Numbered from the stretch's first letter, positions 8,389 to 17,543 are shown. The stretch is DNA of 39,472 nt from Candidatus Poribacteria bacterium (GCA_003635185.1 PYJA01000033.1:1-39472); one strand, 5' to 3'. The notes: generated by a model from the letters alone, not told the origin. Numbers and translations are program-made.

Positions 8389-9532
8389 TTATTTCTACCC
8401 CAATTGCAATCACAATTACCACAGCACACAACAGATAAGGGCTTTGCGGTCCCAATTTGGAATCCGCAGCCATACCACCTACAAATGGACCTAATAAACT
8501 ACCAATACCCAAGATCGCTTCGTGCCAACCGCTCTTGTTTCCTTTGTCCACATGCCGGTCCAAGCCGTAGTACAGACTACTGAAATAGGAAAACGCCACT
8601 GCCACGCCGATAACTGCAAATGCAAATCCCCAGAAAATAGTGTGTTGGACTCGCCATATTCCCACGAAACTCAAAACCGCCAATCCCTGAACCATTAACA
8701 ATGGACTTAAGCGGTAATGCCAACGAGTCGAATAACCAGTACCGAGAAATAGGAATGTTAGTGTTTGCACACCACCGAGTGCAAGCATCAAGTTTCCGAA
8801 TGTTGTCGGAAGCATGCCCATTTCCTTTGTAAGTTTCGGGGCGAGACTCCGCAATATGCCGAGAGCAAACCACGAGGCAAAATTGGCACACCGTGCCACG
8901 TTGAGATAAGCCTTCCGCGTTACTCGGGGTGGAAATAGTGTCTGTATCGGTTCAGATTGCTCCTTTGCTGTTTGAAAAGTAGAATTGAATTTAGAAAAGA
9001 AAATAATAACAAACGTAAGCAATCCAACAGCACTTGCAAGATAAAAAAGCTTGAACGGATTTGCATCTTGATACAGATAACCCGACACTGCGGGGCCTAA
9101 GGTTATTCCGATACTCCAGAACAGATTAAAAAGCATAACCCGTTGAAGTAATTCACCGTCTCCCTCACGTTCAGCAAGCCACGCTTCATACGCAGGCCAA
9201 AAAAGTGACAGACTGATACCTATCCAAGGAAAAATTAGTAAGAGATGGATTTTTTTATGACAGAGGGGGAGTCCAATACTTACAGTTGCGAGTAAAAGAC
9301 AACCTGCGTATAGCATACGCCGACGTTCAACGCGGTCAGATAACTTCCCGAATGGAATTGCAAGGAACGCGTAAAAGCCTATTGCAATAGCCACGAGCAA
9401 ACCAAGAAAACTTGAGGTAAATTTTAGATAACTGCTATAAAAAGAGGAATTGGTTAAGACGCTGCTAAAAGCGAAATCTATTAACAACGCAGGGAAATAG
9501 ACGATGAAAAGTTGAAAAGGTTTTAAGCGCAT
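8348..9532 (-). CDS. MFS transporter
   Basis: This 394-residue hydrophobic protein has about 12 membrane segments. The loop after segment 2 reads GKLSDRVERRRMLYAG, the MFS motif A (G-x-x-x-D-R-x-x-R-R). A second LFNLFWSIGITLGPAVSGYL segment fits MFS helix 5 (motif C type). It belongs in the inner membrane; the substrate is unknown. The last 41 bp run antisense into the end of the enolase-superfamily gene at 7219-8388, so the two convergent genes share coding DNA. A sugar or sugar-acid role is only suggested by that neighbour. Confidence 0.88.
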   Translation of the reverse strand: MRLKPFQLFIVYFPALLIDFAFSSVLTNSSFYSSYLKFTSSFLGLLVAIAIGFYAFLAIPFGKLSDRVERRRMLYAGCLLLATVSIGLPLCHKKIHLLLIFPWIGISLSLFWPAYEAWLAEREGDGELLQRVMLFNLFWSIGITLGPAVSGYLYQDANPFKLFYLASAVGLLTFVIIFFSKFNSTFQTAKEQSEPIQTLFPPRVTRKAYLNVARCANFASWFALGILRSLAPKLTKEMGMLPTTFGNLMLALGGVQTLTFLFLGTGYSTRWHYRLSPLLMVQGLAVLSFVGIWRVQHTIFWGFAFAVIGVAVAFSYFSSLYYGLDRHVDKGNKSGWHEAILGIGSLLGPFVGGMAADSKLGPQSPYLLCAVVIVIAIGVEIIIASKNRLSADAL

Positions 9533-9608
9533 TTATCGCGTTATTCTTTCAGAGAGGAGGCATAAGAATTTGTACAGACTGGCACGTAATCTGTAGTCCT
9601 GTATTTTG

Positions 9609-10601
9609 CTATGGGTCTACAATCTTTGCATCGACGGTGTGGTAACCTAATATGTCCACTGGTTTGACCTGAATCCCAAACTCATCTTGGGTGACTCCGC
9701 TGTTAGTTGTAGCTCTCGCGTAAACCTCAACGGGCCCTTTTTTCTTCGGTACCTGCCACTTCCACTTCCAAAGCACCCATGCAAGGGGTGTATCCTTCGC
9801 CCAAATTTCTGTTTCTTCCCATGTTTCCCCGTAATCGACACTCACTTCGACTTTCTTAATTCCACCATGGTGCCCCGCATCAAAAGCCGCTCCACTTACG
9901 AAATAAGTGGAACCTGCGATAATCTCTTCTTCCGCACTGGGAGTTCCAATAACTGTTGCAAGTTTCACATTTGCAATAGGATCCCAGCCGCGTTTTTCCC
10001 AATAGCTCTCGTGTTTTTCTGCTAATTGGATATTCACAATCCATTTCGGATTTTTAGTGCCATAATGACCGGGATTCAGCAAACGGACAGGAAATCCGTG
10101 ATCTGTGGGAAGGGGTTCACCGTTCATCTCATAAGCAAGAAGTGTATTTTCGTGCATAGCATCCTCTAACGGAATTGCGGTATGATAACCGTCTGCACAC
10201 CGAAACACTACAACTTTTGCTTCATCCTTGACACCAACTTTCTGGAGCAGATCGCGCAAACGAGCACCTTTCCATTCTGCATTTCCCATCTGCTCGGTAC
10301 CGATCGGATCACCGATGCATTTCAAAGTTCGCATTGTCTCGATAGATTCCATCGCTTTGATGTCCTCAAGTCGAAACGATGTCCCGGGTTTCTCAACCAA
10401 GCCAGTAATCGCCAATTGCCAATTTGCTGCGTTAATGACCTCAGGATCATCTATCTGAAGGATATAGAATTCCTCATTAGGTGTTATTAAAGTGCGAGGC
10501 CTCAGCAGAGGCACATCAGCTACTTGGGCTTCCAACTGAAGCGGTAAAACTATTCCGGCAGCACTTATCGCGCTTAATTTTATGAAGGTTCTGCGTTTCA
10601 T
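9609..10601 (-). CDS. sulfite oxidase-like molybdopterin-dependent oxidoreductase, Tat-exported
   Basis: The 330-residue protein starts with a Tat signal peptide (KRRTFIK followed by SAISAAGIVLPL). The central molybdopterin domain shows MRTLKCIGDP, where Cys95 is the likely Mo ligand. It also has WKGARLRDLLQKVGV, ADGYHTAIPLEDAM and GFPVRLLNPGHYGTKNPKW. The C-terminal Mo-co dimerisation domain reads FDAGHHGGIKKVEVSVDYGE. This is the periplasmic sulfite-oxidase fold; its true substrate could be sulfite or another oxyanion. The canonical CxGN is changed to CIGDP here. The start codon shares one base with the stop of the small membrane gene upstream (TAATG), so the pair is translationally coupled and probably forms one redox unit. 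Confidence 0.88.
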   Translation of the reverse strand: MKRRTFIKLSAISAAGIVLPLQLEAQVADVPLLRPRTLITPNEEFYILQIDDPEVINAANWQLAITGLVEKPGTSFRLEDIKAMESIETMRTLKCIGDPIGTEQMGNAEWKGARLRDLLQKVGVKDEAKVVVFRCADGYHTAIPLEDAMHENTLLAYEMNGEPLPTDHGFPVRLLNPGHYGTKNPKWIVNIQLAEKHESYWEKRGWDPIANVKLATVIGTPSAEEEIIAGSTYFVSGAAFDAGHHGGIKKVEVSVDYGETWEETEIWAKDTPLAWVLWKWKWQVPKKKGPVEVYARATTNSGVTQDEFGIQVKPVDILGYHTVDAKIVDP

Positions 10602-10813
10602 TATATCTCCTTGTTTTGCGAATCTGGCTTGGTTTTATTGGCACGCATCCGCATCGTTATTTTCGTTACACCTCTTATCATAATGGCTGTACCGAATATG
10701 AGAAACAGTGGTAATCCCCACTTCCAATGAGAGAAATGGTATGCAATAAAACACACAACCATCAAGACAATTAAGATATTCAAAAGTGTTCTGTTTTCAT
10801 ACCATTTCTGCAT
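10601..10813 (-). CDS. small two-helix membrane protein, partner of sulfite oxidase-like gene
   Basis: The 70-residue protein has two predicted membrane helices (NILIVLMVVCFIAYHF and WGLPLFLIFGTAIMI) and a basic C-terminal tail. No family is recognised. The TAATG overlap with the Mo-enzyme gene says they are co-translated. It could anchor the exported enzyme or help its electron transfer; the one His in each segment is not enough to claim haem binding. Confidence 0.7.
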   Translation of the reverse strand: MQKWYENRTLLNILIVLMVVCFIAYHFSHWKWGLPLFLIFGTAIMIRGVTKITMRMRANKTKPDSQNKEI

Positions 10814-10931
10814 CTGTTTACAATTCTATTCTGGATGTCTGCAGATTTGACTGATAGTGTGTCCAATCATCAAGTATTCACGACTACCATTTTCTGCCTC
10901 CTTTTATTCTATTATACCATGCGGTGAACTG

Positions 10932-11396
10932 TTAGTCCAGTTCTGTACCGCATCGTGGACAATTATCGTCCCATGTTGAACGTCTACCTTCACCGCAACC
11001 GTGGCATTCCCCAAACGGATGTTCATCCGGTTTTGCGCGGGCACCACCTTTCTTATAGGTGATGATACGCCACACAGTCTCGCCATCCTCTTCCCAACAG
11101 AGCCAAACTCCCTCTTTTCTCCCATCGGATGAAGTACCATCGTGTTTTTTGTAGGGACCGCCCCATTTGCGATTTCCATTTTCATGATAGCAGATATAAT
11201 CGCCTTCGTACTTATCATCACGGAAGTAAGCCACGCTGGAAATGTTCCCATTCTTATGATATAGAATCCATTTTCCATCCTTTTTACCGTGAATGAAGTT
11301 ACCTTCGCTTCTTTTTAATCCACTCGCGAAATAGGTAATCCAATATCCGTGCTTTTTACCGTCAACTATCTCGCCTGTATCTCGTGAGCTCGCCAT
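10932..11396 (-). CDS. MORN-repeat protein with C-terminal zinc ribbon (copy 1)
   Basis: The 154-residue protein is built of MORN_2-like repeats (about residues 10-120; GKKHGYWITY, GKKDGKWILYHKNGN, DKYEGDYICYHENGN, GRKEGVWLCW). It ends in a zinc-ribbon-like tail with CHGC and CPRC pairs (about residues 130-150). It resembles YwqK-type MORN proteins; no function is established. It is about 95% identical to the copy at 15004-15468 (8 differences by eye). Identity continues about 50 bp past the stop, into what is the ribosome site and ATG of the LamG gene in the other locus. Here that leader opens only a 6-codon frame, so this copy looks like the derived one. GGGAGG precedes the ATG. Confidence 0.85.
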   Translation of the reverse strand: MASSRDTGEIVDGKKHGYWITYFASGLKRSEGNFIHGKKDGKWILYHKNGNISSVAYFRDDKYEGDYICYHENGNRKWGGPYKKHDGTSSDGRKEGVWLCWEEDGETVWRIITYKKGGARAKPDEHPFGECHGCGEGRRSTWDDNCPRCGTELD

Positions 11397-11449
11397 TATT
11401 TACCTCCCAGACAGGTTAGAAATGTCTGCCCATTTTTAGGAATACTTAT

Positions 11450-11609
11450 TATGGTGACATTTAGAATTAAAGAGGCATTTTGTAGCATAACCTATTAGGT
11501 TGTGCAGAAACGGAACACAACCTAATAGGTTATAGGACAGCGTCTGCGTTAGTTTCGGTTTTCTGACCGAACTGCTCATAATGTTCAATTAATTCTAAAG
11601 TTTACTATA
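11450..11609. mobile_element. 160-bp palindromic MITE-like element, copy 1
   Basis: The ends are imperfect inverted repeats sharing TTTAGAATTAA with related outer bases (TATGGTGACA and TATAGTAAAC). Inside are two hairpins: CATAACCTATTAGGTTGTG facing CACAACCTAATAGGTTAT, and TTCGGT-TTTCTG-ACCGAA. A second copy lies in opposite orientation at 36514-36672. There is no coding capacity. The mobilising transposase is not in the window. Confidence 0.85.
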
Positions 11610-11613
11610 GATA

Positions 11614-14061
11614 TTATATTCCGAACCAATATCGACATTTAATTAGAAAGATGTTTTGCCCATCATCCGTGAAACTGCTGCCTAATCGATGCAATGGACG
11701 GAATTCGGTATCTGCTTCCTGAACCGATTCCAAGACTGCTTCACGCGATTGTGACCAGACGAAAAACAGTGTGCTGCCGGGACGAAATTCCCAGCGGAGA
11801 ACGGTGTTGCCGCGTAAGGAACGCCGATGGAAGTCACGGTTCTCATTGAGTGGGTACGGTTGAAACTGGTAAGATTTCGGTTCTATCAATTCTTTGAAGT
11901 TAGTATAATCACCAATGGTGATGAAAGGCTGCACGTAGAATTGTAAGCTTAGCGTTGATGTAAAACTGATGTTCGCGCGCGTAGTGAAGTCTAAAGTGCG
12001 GTTCTCGAGTTCCCCATAAACGTAATGTTGCTGTGTTTTCCCATTGATATGCTTTTCAACGATATCCACCCATTGTGCGTCCCGTTTCTGATAGTTATAC
12101 CGTGGACCAACGGTAAACTCAATGTTAGATGCAATCTGAATGCGTAGACCGAACCGGACATCATACCCATACGAACGTTTGTCGTCAACCCACGAGAAGA
12201 TTGGATTCAGTTCTAACTGAACCATTTTGCGGGTGTCAGTTGCCAGCCGGGCGGCAACCCACCAACCCGGTGGATTTTTGATCAGTGTGCCGCCACGTCT
12301 TTCGTCTTCATCACTAAACGATGCAAAGTTACGTGCAGCCGAGAGGTTGTAGTCCCAATAGTTTTTAAAACGACCAATTGTCCATATTTCTGAGAAATTT
12401 TTGATATTCACCCTGTCGTAGTTCCAAGTGTGCCAGCCATAAAGCCCAAATCTGACACGCCGGAAGATGCTAAATGGATTCTCTTTGCGTATCGTGAAGT
12501 CGTAATTCCAATCTATTTTGTCACTACGTTGACTAAAACCGAGGTCATTTGTCTCAAAAGCGGGAGAGAGTGCTTTTAAATCGGTATCAAATCTTAACCG
12601 TCCGCCGCGTTTGGCAAAGTTGAGGTGGGCGAGGTAGCCTGATTTACGGGCATCAAGTTTCCCCGCCTGACTTCCCGCTAAGGTGCCCCTTATTAGGAAA
12701 CGTTCCTGGACAAACTTCAAATCCCAATCAAGCCCACCTACATAAGCAGTGTTGGAATTTTGCCGATGGACAGCTGTGGTTATCAATCCAACACGCGAAT
12801 TCCCCTTTAGCACGTCTTGATTAATTCGCCCTACAAAGTGGTTCGTCAAGGGCTCAATGAGATGTTCATTGCGATTGCCGTTTTCCTTGATTTGGGCATA
12901 TTCGGGTGCGGTGACTACCTCCATGATGCCAAAGGAAGTGTTGTTTTGCGTTCTGCCGACAATTTTGGCAGCACCGAGAATCGTTGTTGATTCAGGTCGG
13001 TTCAGTTCTTCTGCACCAGTGGGGATATCAAAATGTCCCGGGTGCCGTCCAATACGGCGGGAATAAAAGAAACGATGCCCACTGGTTTGAAAGATAGACG
13101 CTCCTTCAACAAAGAAGGGACGACGTTCCTCAAAATACTCTTCATAAGCTGAGAGATTTAAGCTGGCAGGGTCTGCTTCCACCTGTCCAAAATCGGGGTT
13201 GATTGTCGCGTTGAGGGTGGTTCCGGTGCTAATCCCATATTGGATATCAGTGCCAATATTTCCCCACAAATCTGTTTCGCTATTGAGAATTGTCCTGCCC
13301 ATGGCATAAGGCACAATTTCAACATGTCGGGAGGGATGAATATCTTTGATGCCAGTTAGGTCTCCCAAGCGGGCCACCCAGCCGGGTTCATCTTTCTTAA
13401 TCAAACGCCAATGGGCATCCTCTTTTTTTCTGCTAATATACCGATTAACTTGAAGTCCCCAAACATATTCATCCTTTGGAGAAAAACGCAGCACATGAAA
13501 CGGGATTTTATATTCGACTGACCAACCATCCGCGTGAATTTGCGTCTTGGCATCCCACACACCATCCCATGTCCTGTCCGGATATTTATTATCGGAAATG
13601 ATACCGTCTGTCACGGATCCTGAAGGATGCACAGTAAACCAGAAAGCACTCTGTCTGTTGTAGTGTGGGTCAATGTTAATATTAACTTTATCTGAGTCAA
13701 CAAAAACATTGTCACGCCTGATTAATTGCGTATCTATTTTTTTAGGTTCACTGTCATAACACATGATTCCAAAATAGATCGCCTCATCGTCGTAGGCGAC
13801 TTGGAACGTGGTGCGTTCAGATGCGGGTTCTCCTTCATCGGGATCGCGTTGACGAAAACCTTCGTGGAGTGGGGCAATCTTCCAGATGTCATCATCTAAA
13901 ACGCCATCCAATTTTGGCGGTGCACCTTCAATGCGAATAGCTGCCGCTGTGCGGTGTGCTGAGGGTTCTTCGGCTTCAGCCAATAAATCGCCTGAGGACT
14001 GAAACGCGAAAAAAATCGCAAGCAATCCCCAGGCGATTCGGTAGTCTAAATCAATTTTCAC
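11614..14061 (-). CDS. DUF5916 protein: CBM9-like domain plus outer-membrane beta-barrel
   Basis: This protein of about 815 residues has a signal peptide (AWGLLAIFFAFQSSG). A carbohydrate-binding family 9-like domain follows: LDGVLDDDIWKIAP, YDDEAIYFGIMCYD, FWFTVHPSGSVTDGI, then WSVEYKIPFHVLRF. The rest (from about residue 250) is rich in alternating aromatic beta strands ending in CRYWFGI, a C-terminal aromatic as in outer-membrane barrels. This is the DUF5916 layout. Its function is unknown; a surface or export role is inferred. I prefer the GTG at 14061 because AAGGAG lies 12 nt before it and it gives a clean signal peptide. The longer frame starts with a GTG at 14094 without a ribosome site. 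Confidence 0.85.
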   Translation of the reverse strand: MKIDLDYRIAWGLLAIFFAFQSSGDLLAEAEEPSAHRTAAAIRIEGAPPKLDGVLDDDIWKIAPLHEGFRQRDPDEGEPASERTTFQVAYDDEAIYFGIMCYDSEPKKIDTQLIRRDNVFVDSDKVNINIDPHYNRQSAFWFTVHPSGSVTDGIISDNKYPDRTWDGVWDAKTQIHADGWSVEYKIPFHVLRFSPKDEYVWGLQVNRYISRKKEDAHWRLIKKDEPGWVARLGDLTGIKDIHPSRHVEIVPYAMGRTILNSETDLWGNIGTDIQYGISTGTTLNATINPDFGQVEADPASLNLSAYEEYFEERRPFFVEGASIFQTSGHRFFYSRRIGRHPGHFDIPTGAEELNRPESTTILGAAKIVGRTQNNTSFGIMEVVTAPEYAQIKENGNRNEHLIEPLTNHFVGRINQDVLKGNSRVGLITTAVHRQNSNTAYVGGLDWDLKFVQERFLIRGTLAGSQAGKLDARKSGYLAHLNFAKRGGRLRFDTDLKALSPAFETNDLGFSQRSDKIDWNYDFTIRKENPFSIFRRVRFGLYGWHTWNYDRVNIKNFSEIWTIGRFKNYWDYNLSAARNFASFSDEDERRGGTLIKNPPGWWVAARLATDTRKMVQLELNPIFSWVDDKRSYGYDVRFGLRIQIASNIEFTVGPRYNYQKRDAQWVDIVEKHINGKTQQHYVYGELENRTLDFTTRANISFTSTLSLQFYVQPFITIGDYTNFKELIEPKSYQFQPYPLNENRDFHRRSLRGNTVLRWEFRPGSTLFFVWSQSREAVLESVQEADTEFRPLHRLGSSFTDDGQNIFLIKCRYWFGI

Positions 14062-14173
14062 AATGCTTCTGTTCTCCTTCGCGTGTATTCCCACCTTAAA
14101 GCTTTAACGGATGCACTTTATACTAAAACCCTCCTCCCAAAAGGAGTTGTGAATGTTTTTAGGCGTAGATTCA

Positions 14174-14962
14174 CTATTGCATTGCTCTACCTTTTTTGAT
14201 GCTACCCCAAGTTGTTGTTAACCTACCCAAGGGAGAAACAGCCAGTGTTTCTTCAAGCCCTTTTGTCATAATATCATTGATGTCGTCTACATCCAGAGCG
14301 GTGTTGAAAATAGCGACTTCGTCAAGAACACCAGAAAAATCCCAACCCGGTTCACGTTTCCATCGTGCTAACCAGATGGAACCGTTTTCGTTGTTTTTGG
14401 TAAGGTCGGGTTGTCCAACGTTTATGTCCGCAACTTGTTCACCGTCAACATATAATATAAGCGTCTTGCCATCGTGTGTGAGTGCGACAAAACTCCATTC
14501 TCCCATTTCCCAGGTCCCACTCCGTATTTGGCTATTGTCTATTCCGCCATTGATTACAAAACTACCATAGAAATCATTGGGACCGATAAGAATATTTGGA
14601 TTGTGCCAATCTCTTTCTATGAGACGAATATGCGGACCACCGGGCACTCCCAGCGGTTTCACCCAGAGCAGGTAAGTAAATCCATCACGGTAATCGTCAA
14701 TCGTTGCACTTGCGGGAATGACCACATGATTGCTTCCGTCAAATTCTATCCCCATGCCGATCTTCCCTTCTACCCGCTTAGCACCAACAATCTTTCCATC
14801 ATTTCCTTTACCTGAGGAATCCTTAACTTCTGCCCCTTTTCCTGAATCGAAGAGCCACACTCCCATTACAGATTCTGCATCAATTTCCGCACAACTTTCA
14901 TAAACCCACAATCCAGTAATAAAAATTACCAGCATAATCACCAAAATATTTATGACTTTCAT
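14174..14962 (-). CDS. secreted LamG/concanavalin A-like domain protein
   Basis: The 262-residue protein has a signal peptide (NILVIMLVIFITGLWV...SCAE). It then has a single LamG-like jellyroll: GVWLFDSGKGAEVKDSSG, KIGMGIEFDGSNHVVIP, FTYLLWVKP, WSFVALTHDGKTLILYVDGE and FSGVLDEVAIFNTALD. Such domains bind sugars or proteins outside the cell. GGAGG sits 6 nt before the ATG. It is downstream of the MORN copy at 15004-15468 and probably in the same transcript. The C-terminal 30 residues are basic and lack domain features. Confidence 0.85.
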   Translation of the reverse strand: MKVINILVIMLVIFITGLWVYESCAEIDAESVMGVWLFDSGKGAEVKDSSGKGNDGKIVGAKRVEGKIGMGIEFDGSNHVVIPASATIDDYRDGFTYLLWVKPLGVPGGPHIRLIERDWHNPNILIGPNDFYGSFVINGGIDNSQIRSGTWEMGEWSFVALTHDGKTLILYVDGEQVADINVGQPDLTKNNENGSIWLARWKREPGWDFSGVLDEVAIFNTALDVDDINDIMTKGLEETLAVSPLGRLTTTWGSIKKGRAMQ

Positions 14963-15003
14963 TTTTTGCCTCCTTTTATCCTATTATCCCGTACGACGAA
15001 CTG

Positions 15004-15468
15004 TTAGTCAAGTTCTGTACCGCATCGTGGACACTTGTCGCTCCAAGTTGAACGTCTGCCTTCACCGCAACCGTGACATTCTCCAAATGGATGTTCGTCC
15101 GGTTTTGCGCGGGCTCCACCTTTTTTGTAGGTGATGATTCGCCATACCGTCTCGCCATCCTCTTCCCAGCAGAGCCACACGCCTTCTTTTCTACCATCGG
15201 AAGAAGTGCCATCGTGTTTTTTGTAGGGACCACCCCATTTGCGATTCCCATTTTCATGATAACAGATATACTCACCTTCGTACTTATCATCTCGGAAGTA
15301 AGCCACGCTGGATATATTCCCATTCTTATGATATAGAATCCATTTCCCATCCTTTTTTCCATGAACGAAGCTCCCTTCGCTGCGTTTCAATCCACTCGCG
15401 AAATAGGTAATCCAATACCCATGCTTTTTACCATCAACCATCTCGCCTGTATCTCGTGTGCCTGCCAT
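15004..15468 (-). CDS. MORN-repeat protein with C-terminal zinc ribbon (copy 2)
   Basis: The 154-residue paralogue of the gene at 10932-11396 has the same MORN-like repeats and the CHGC/CPRC tail. It starts 11 nt after the stop of the protease/TPR lipoprotein gene, with AAGAGG before its ATG, and leads into the LamG gene. The order protease-MORN-LamG looks like a real transcription unit, and this is probably the source of copy 1. The function of the repeats is unknown; MORN motifs mediate membrane or protein contacts in other systems. Confidence 0.85.
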   Translation of the reverse strand: MAGTRDTGEMVDGKKHGYWITYFASGLKRSEGSFVHGKKDGKWILYHKNGNISSVAYFRDDKYEGEYICYHENGNRKWGGPYKKHDGTSSDGRKEGVWLCWEEDGETVWRIITYKKGGARAKPDEHPFGECHGCGEGRRSTWSDKCPRCGTELD

Positions 15469-15479
15469 AATTTTACCTC

Positions 15480-16997
15480 TTATTTTGCGAAATCCGGATC
15501 AAGTTCCTTCGCTTTTTCAAAATCTGCTTTTGCTGCGTCATGTTGTCCAAGTGCCTCTTTTGCACGTGCGCGGTCATGATATGCTTTAGCATCCAGTGGG
15601 TTTAGTTTGATTGTTTTATCATAATCACTTATCGCACTTTTATGATCGCCAAGATGACCTTTTGCAATGCCGCGGTTATGGTATGCTGTGGCTTCTTTTG
15701 GATTTAGTTTGATGGCTTTATCATAATCATTTATCGCACCTTTATGATTACCAAGTTTGAACTTCACGTGCCCTCGGTTGTTGTATGCTATGGAATACTG
15801 TGGATTTAGTTTGATGACTTTATTGTAATCACTTATCGCACCTTCATAATCGCTAAGTTTGGATTTGGCATACCCTCGGTTGATGTAAGCTATTGCATAC
15901 TGTGGGTTTTGTTTGATAGCTTTATTGTAATCACTTATTGCATCTTTATAATTGCCAAGTTTGGATTTGACGACTCCTCGGTTGATGTAAGCTATGACAT
16001 ACTGTGGATTTAGTTTGATGGCTTTATCATAATCATTTATCGCACCTTTATGATCGCCAAGTTGCCGTTTCGCTAACCCCCGGTTGTAGTAAGCTGTGGC
16101 ATACTGTGGATTTAGTTTGATAGCTTTATCATAATCATTTATCGCACTTTCATGGTCTCTGAGGGCATATTTCGCATTTCCACGTCTAAAGTAGGCATTT
16201 GTAGACTCAGGGTTTAACTGGATAGCTTTATCAAAATCAGCTATTGCCTTGTCATAGCGTTTTTTATCGTAATTCATTACTCCTTTAAGGTAGTGGACGT
16301 AGGAACGAATAGGTTCTCGTTTATGCCAATGTTCCAAAGACTCAGTTGATTCTGACTGGGTGAGCAATCCTTTAAGCATATATGAAGGAATAGCGTCGCT
16401 AAAAGAATCGTCTCCAGATGCTTGAATTCCTATGACTTGTCCCTTGCTGTTTAGCACGGGACCTCCACTACTTCCGCTGACAGCCCTAACTTTTATCCGA
16501 AGCCACTTATCGCTATTCCTTATACTATGCAGTGTTGCCTCAGTAACTTTATACTTCTCATCAGGAAATCCTATAATAGATATAGGTTCGTTACTCCTTA
16601 CAACATCACTATTTCCAAGTGGAAGTGCCTCACCTTCCCCTATAACTTTTAAAATGGCAAGATCATTTTTTACATCATAAGCAGCGACACCTTCGACTTT
16701 CCAAGTCGTCTTTTTGTCTGCTGACTTTATGTAGACAGGTCCCGAATGTGCGATAACATGAATGTTAGTCGCAACCTTGTTCCGTTGCACGAAAAATCCA
16801 CTACCGATACCTTTTGAAAAAAAACCAATTTTATTTTCTACCCTGACGATAGAATTTCTGTGTTTGTGAAATTCTGTAGGCTTTTCAATAATCTGTTGGG
16901 GGGTCTTCGCGCAAGAAAAGAGGATTCCAAAAACGAAAACACCTAAAAATAATTTTATTTGCTGTTTCAAAACGTACTTACAAGTAGAAGTCAACAT
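15480..16997 (-). CDS. lipoprotein: trypsin-like (S1C) serine protease with eight TPRs
   Basis: The 505-residue protein has a lipoprotein-type signal (LFLGVFVFGILFSC, Cys29). An S1C/HtrA-like protease domain follows, with His80 (ATNIHVIAH), Asp112 (DVKNDLAILKV) and Ser177 (VSGSSGGPV), so the triad is complete. No PDZ domain follows. Instead, from about residue 230, there are eight 34-residue TPRs (AxYNRGxAKxxLGDHxxAIxDYDKAIKLNP). The repeats are very alike at DNA level, with a period near 102 bp. The product is probably a membrane-anchored periplasmic protease with a protein-docking arm. AAGGAG precedes the ATG at 12 nt. The MORN and LamG genes follow closely. Confidence 0.9.
   Translation of the reverse strand: MLTSTCKYVLKQQIKLFLGVFVFGILFSCAKTPQQIIEKPTEFHKHRNSIVRVENKIGFFSKGIGSGFFVQRNKVATNIHVIAHSGPVYIKSADKKTTWKVEGVAAYDVKNDLAILKVIGEGEALPLGNSDVVRSNEPISIIGFPDEKYKVTEATLHSIRNSDKWLRIKVRAVSGSSGGPVLNSKGQVIGIQASGDDSFSDAIPSYMLKGLLTQSESTESLEHWHKREPIRSYVHYLKGVMNYDKKRYDKAIADFDKAIQLNPESTNAYFRRGNAKYALRDHESAINDYDKAIKLNPQYATAYYNRGLAKRQLGDHKGAINDYDKAIKLNPQYVIAYINRGVVKSKLGNYKDAISDYNKAIKQNPQYAIAYINRGYAKSKLSDYEGAISDYNKVIKLNPQYSIAYNNRGHVKFKLGNHKGAINDYDKAIKLNPKEATAYHNRGIAKGHLGDHKSAISDYDKTIKLNPLDAKAYHDRARAKEALGQHDAAKADFEKAKELDPDFAK
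15520..16250. repeat. 102-bp-period tandem repeats encoding TPRs
   Basis: Eight in-frame units, about 34 codons each, share long near-identical stretches such as AGTTTGATGGCTTTATCATA. They form the TPR arm of the lipoprotein protease and are prone to copy-number change. Confidence 0.8.
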
Positions 16998-17023
16998 ATT
17001 TTTATAAATCTCCTTAAATACCC

Positions 17024-17309
17024 TGAGGGGTGTGCATAATTATTTGGTGCTTCAACACAGACGGCAAAACACTTCAAGGACTGCTTCATAAGTAGAAGTG
17101 CCGTTTGTAGTAGCACAATTCATTGTGCGTCCATGAACTTGTGGACGGCACACCAAATCAAGAAATCAACGGTATGAACGCCTGTAGGCGTTCCCCGGGG
17201 ATGAATCATGGAGCATGCCACACGCGCATGCTGCTAATAGCATTCCCCGGAGTGTGCCTACTACTTTTAAACGCAAATTTGGCGTTAAATTATTTATGCA
17301 CACCCCTCA
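17024..17309. mobile_element. 286-bp non-autonomous element with 7-bp target duplication
   Basis: The ends are inverted repeats TGAGGGGTGTGCATAA and TTATGCACACCCCTCA. The direct repeat AATACCC flanks it exactly at 17017-17023 and 17310-17316. Inside are a GCACAATTCATTGTGC hairpin (17113-17128), the conserved hairpin at 17176-17193 and a GCATGC...GCATGC hairpin. There is no open frame of note. It fills most of the gap between the protease gene and the third MORN gene; 17317-17543 shows nothing recognisable. Confidence 0.85.
17162..17199 (+). repeat. conserved hairpin motif, locus A
   Basis: AAATCAACGGTATGAACGCC, then loop TGTA, then GGCGTTCCCCGGGG. The stem GAACGCC/GGCGTTC carries compensatory changes against the copies at 24309 and 25010 (T-A there, C-G here). 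Confidence 0.75.
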
Positions 17310-17543
17310 AATACCCGAATGTATCTGTCCCATGTTACCTGATTTTATGCTATTTGTTAAGTCTTTTCGTAGTACTGCGGGAGGTTAGTTCCATTTTGTA
17401 GGAATGGAGGAGGAAATTCAAAGATTGGAAGGAAAAATTGTCTGCATAGTGGGTTTGCGAAGCAACGTAACTATTGGGGATCATGTCCTGATTTACAAAC
17501 TCTACAAACGATCTATAGGATAACTTGTAATTCTTTTTGGTTA

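Noticed and set aside
14961-15134. Open plus-strand frames over the MORN genes and elsewhere
   Set aside because: They are antisense to genes with clear family motifs and recur only because the MORN genes are duplicated.
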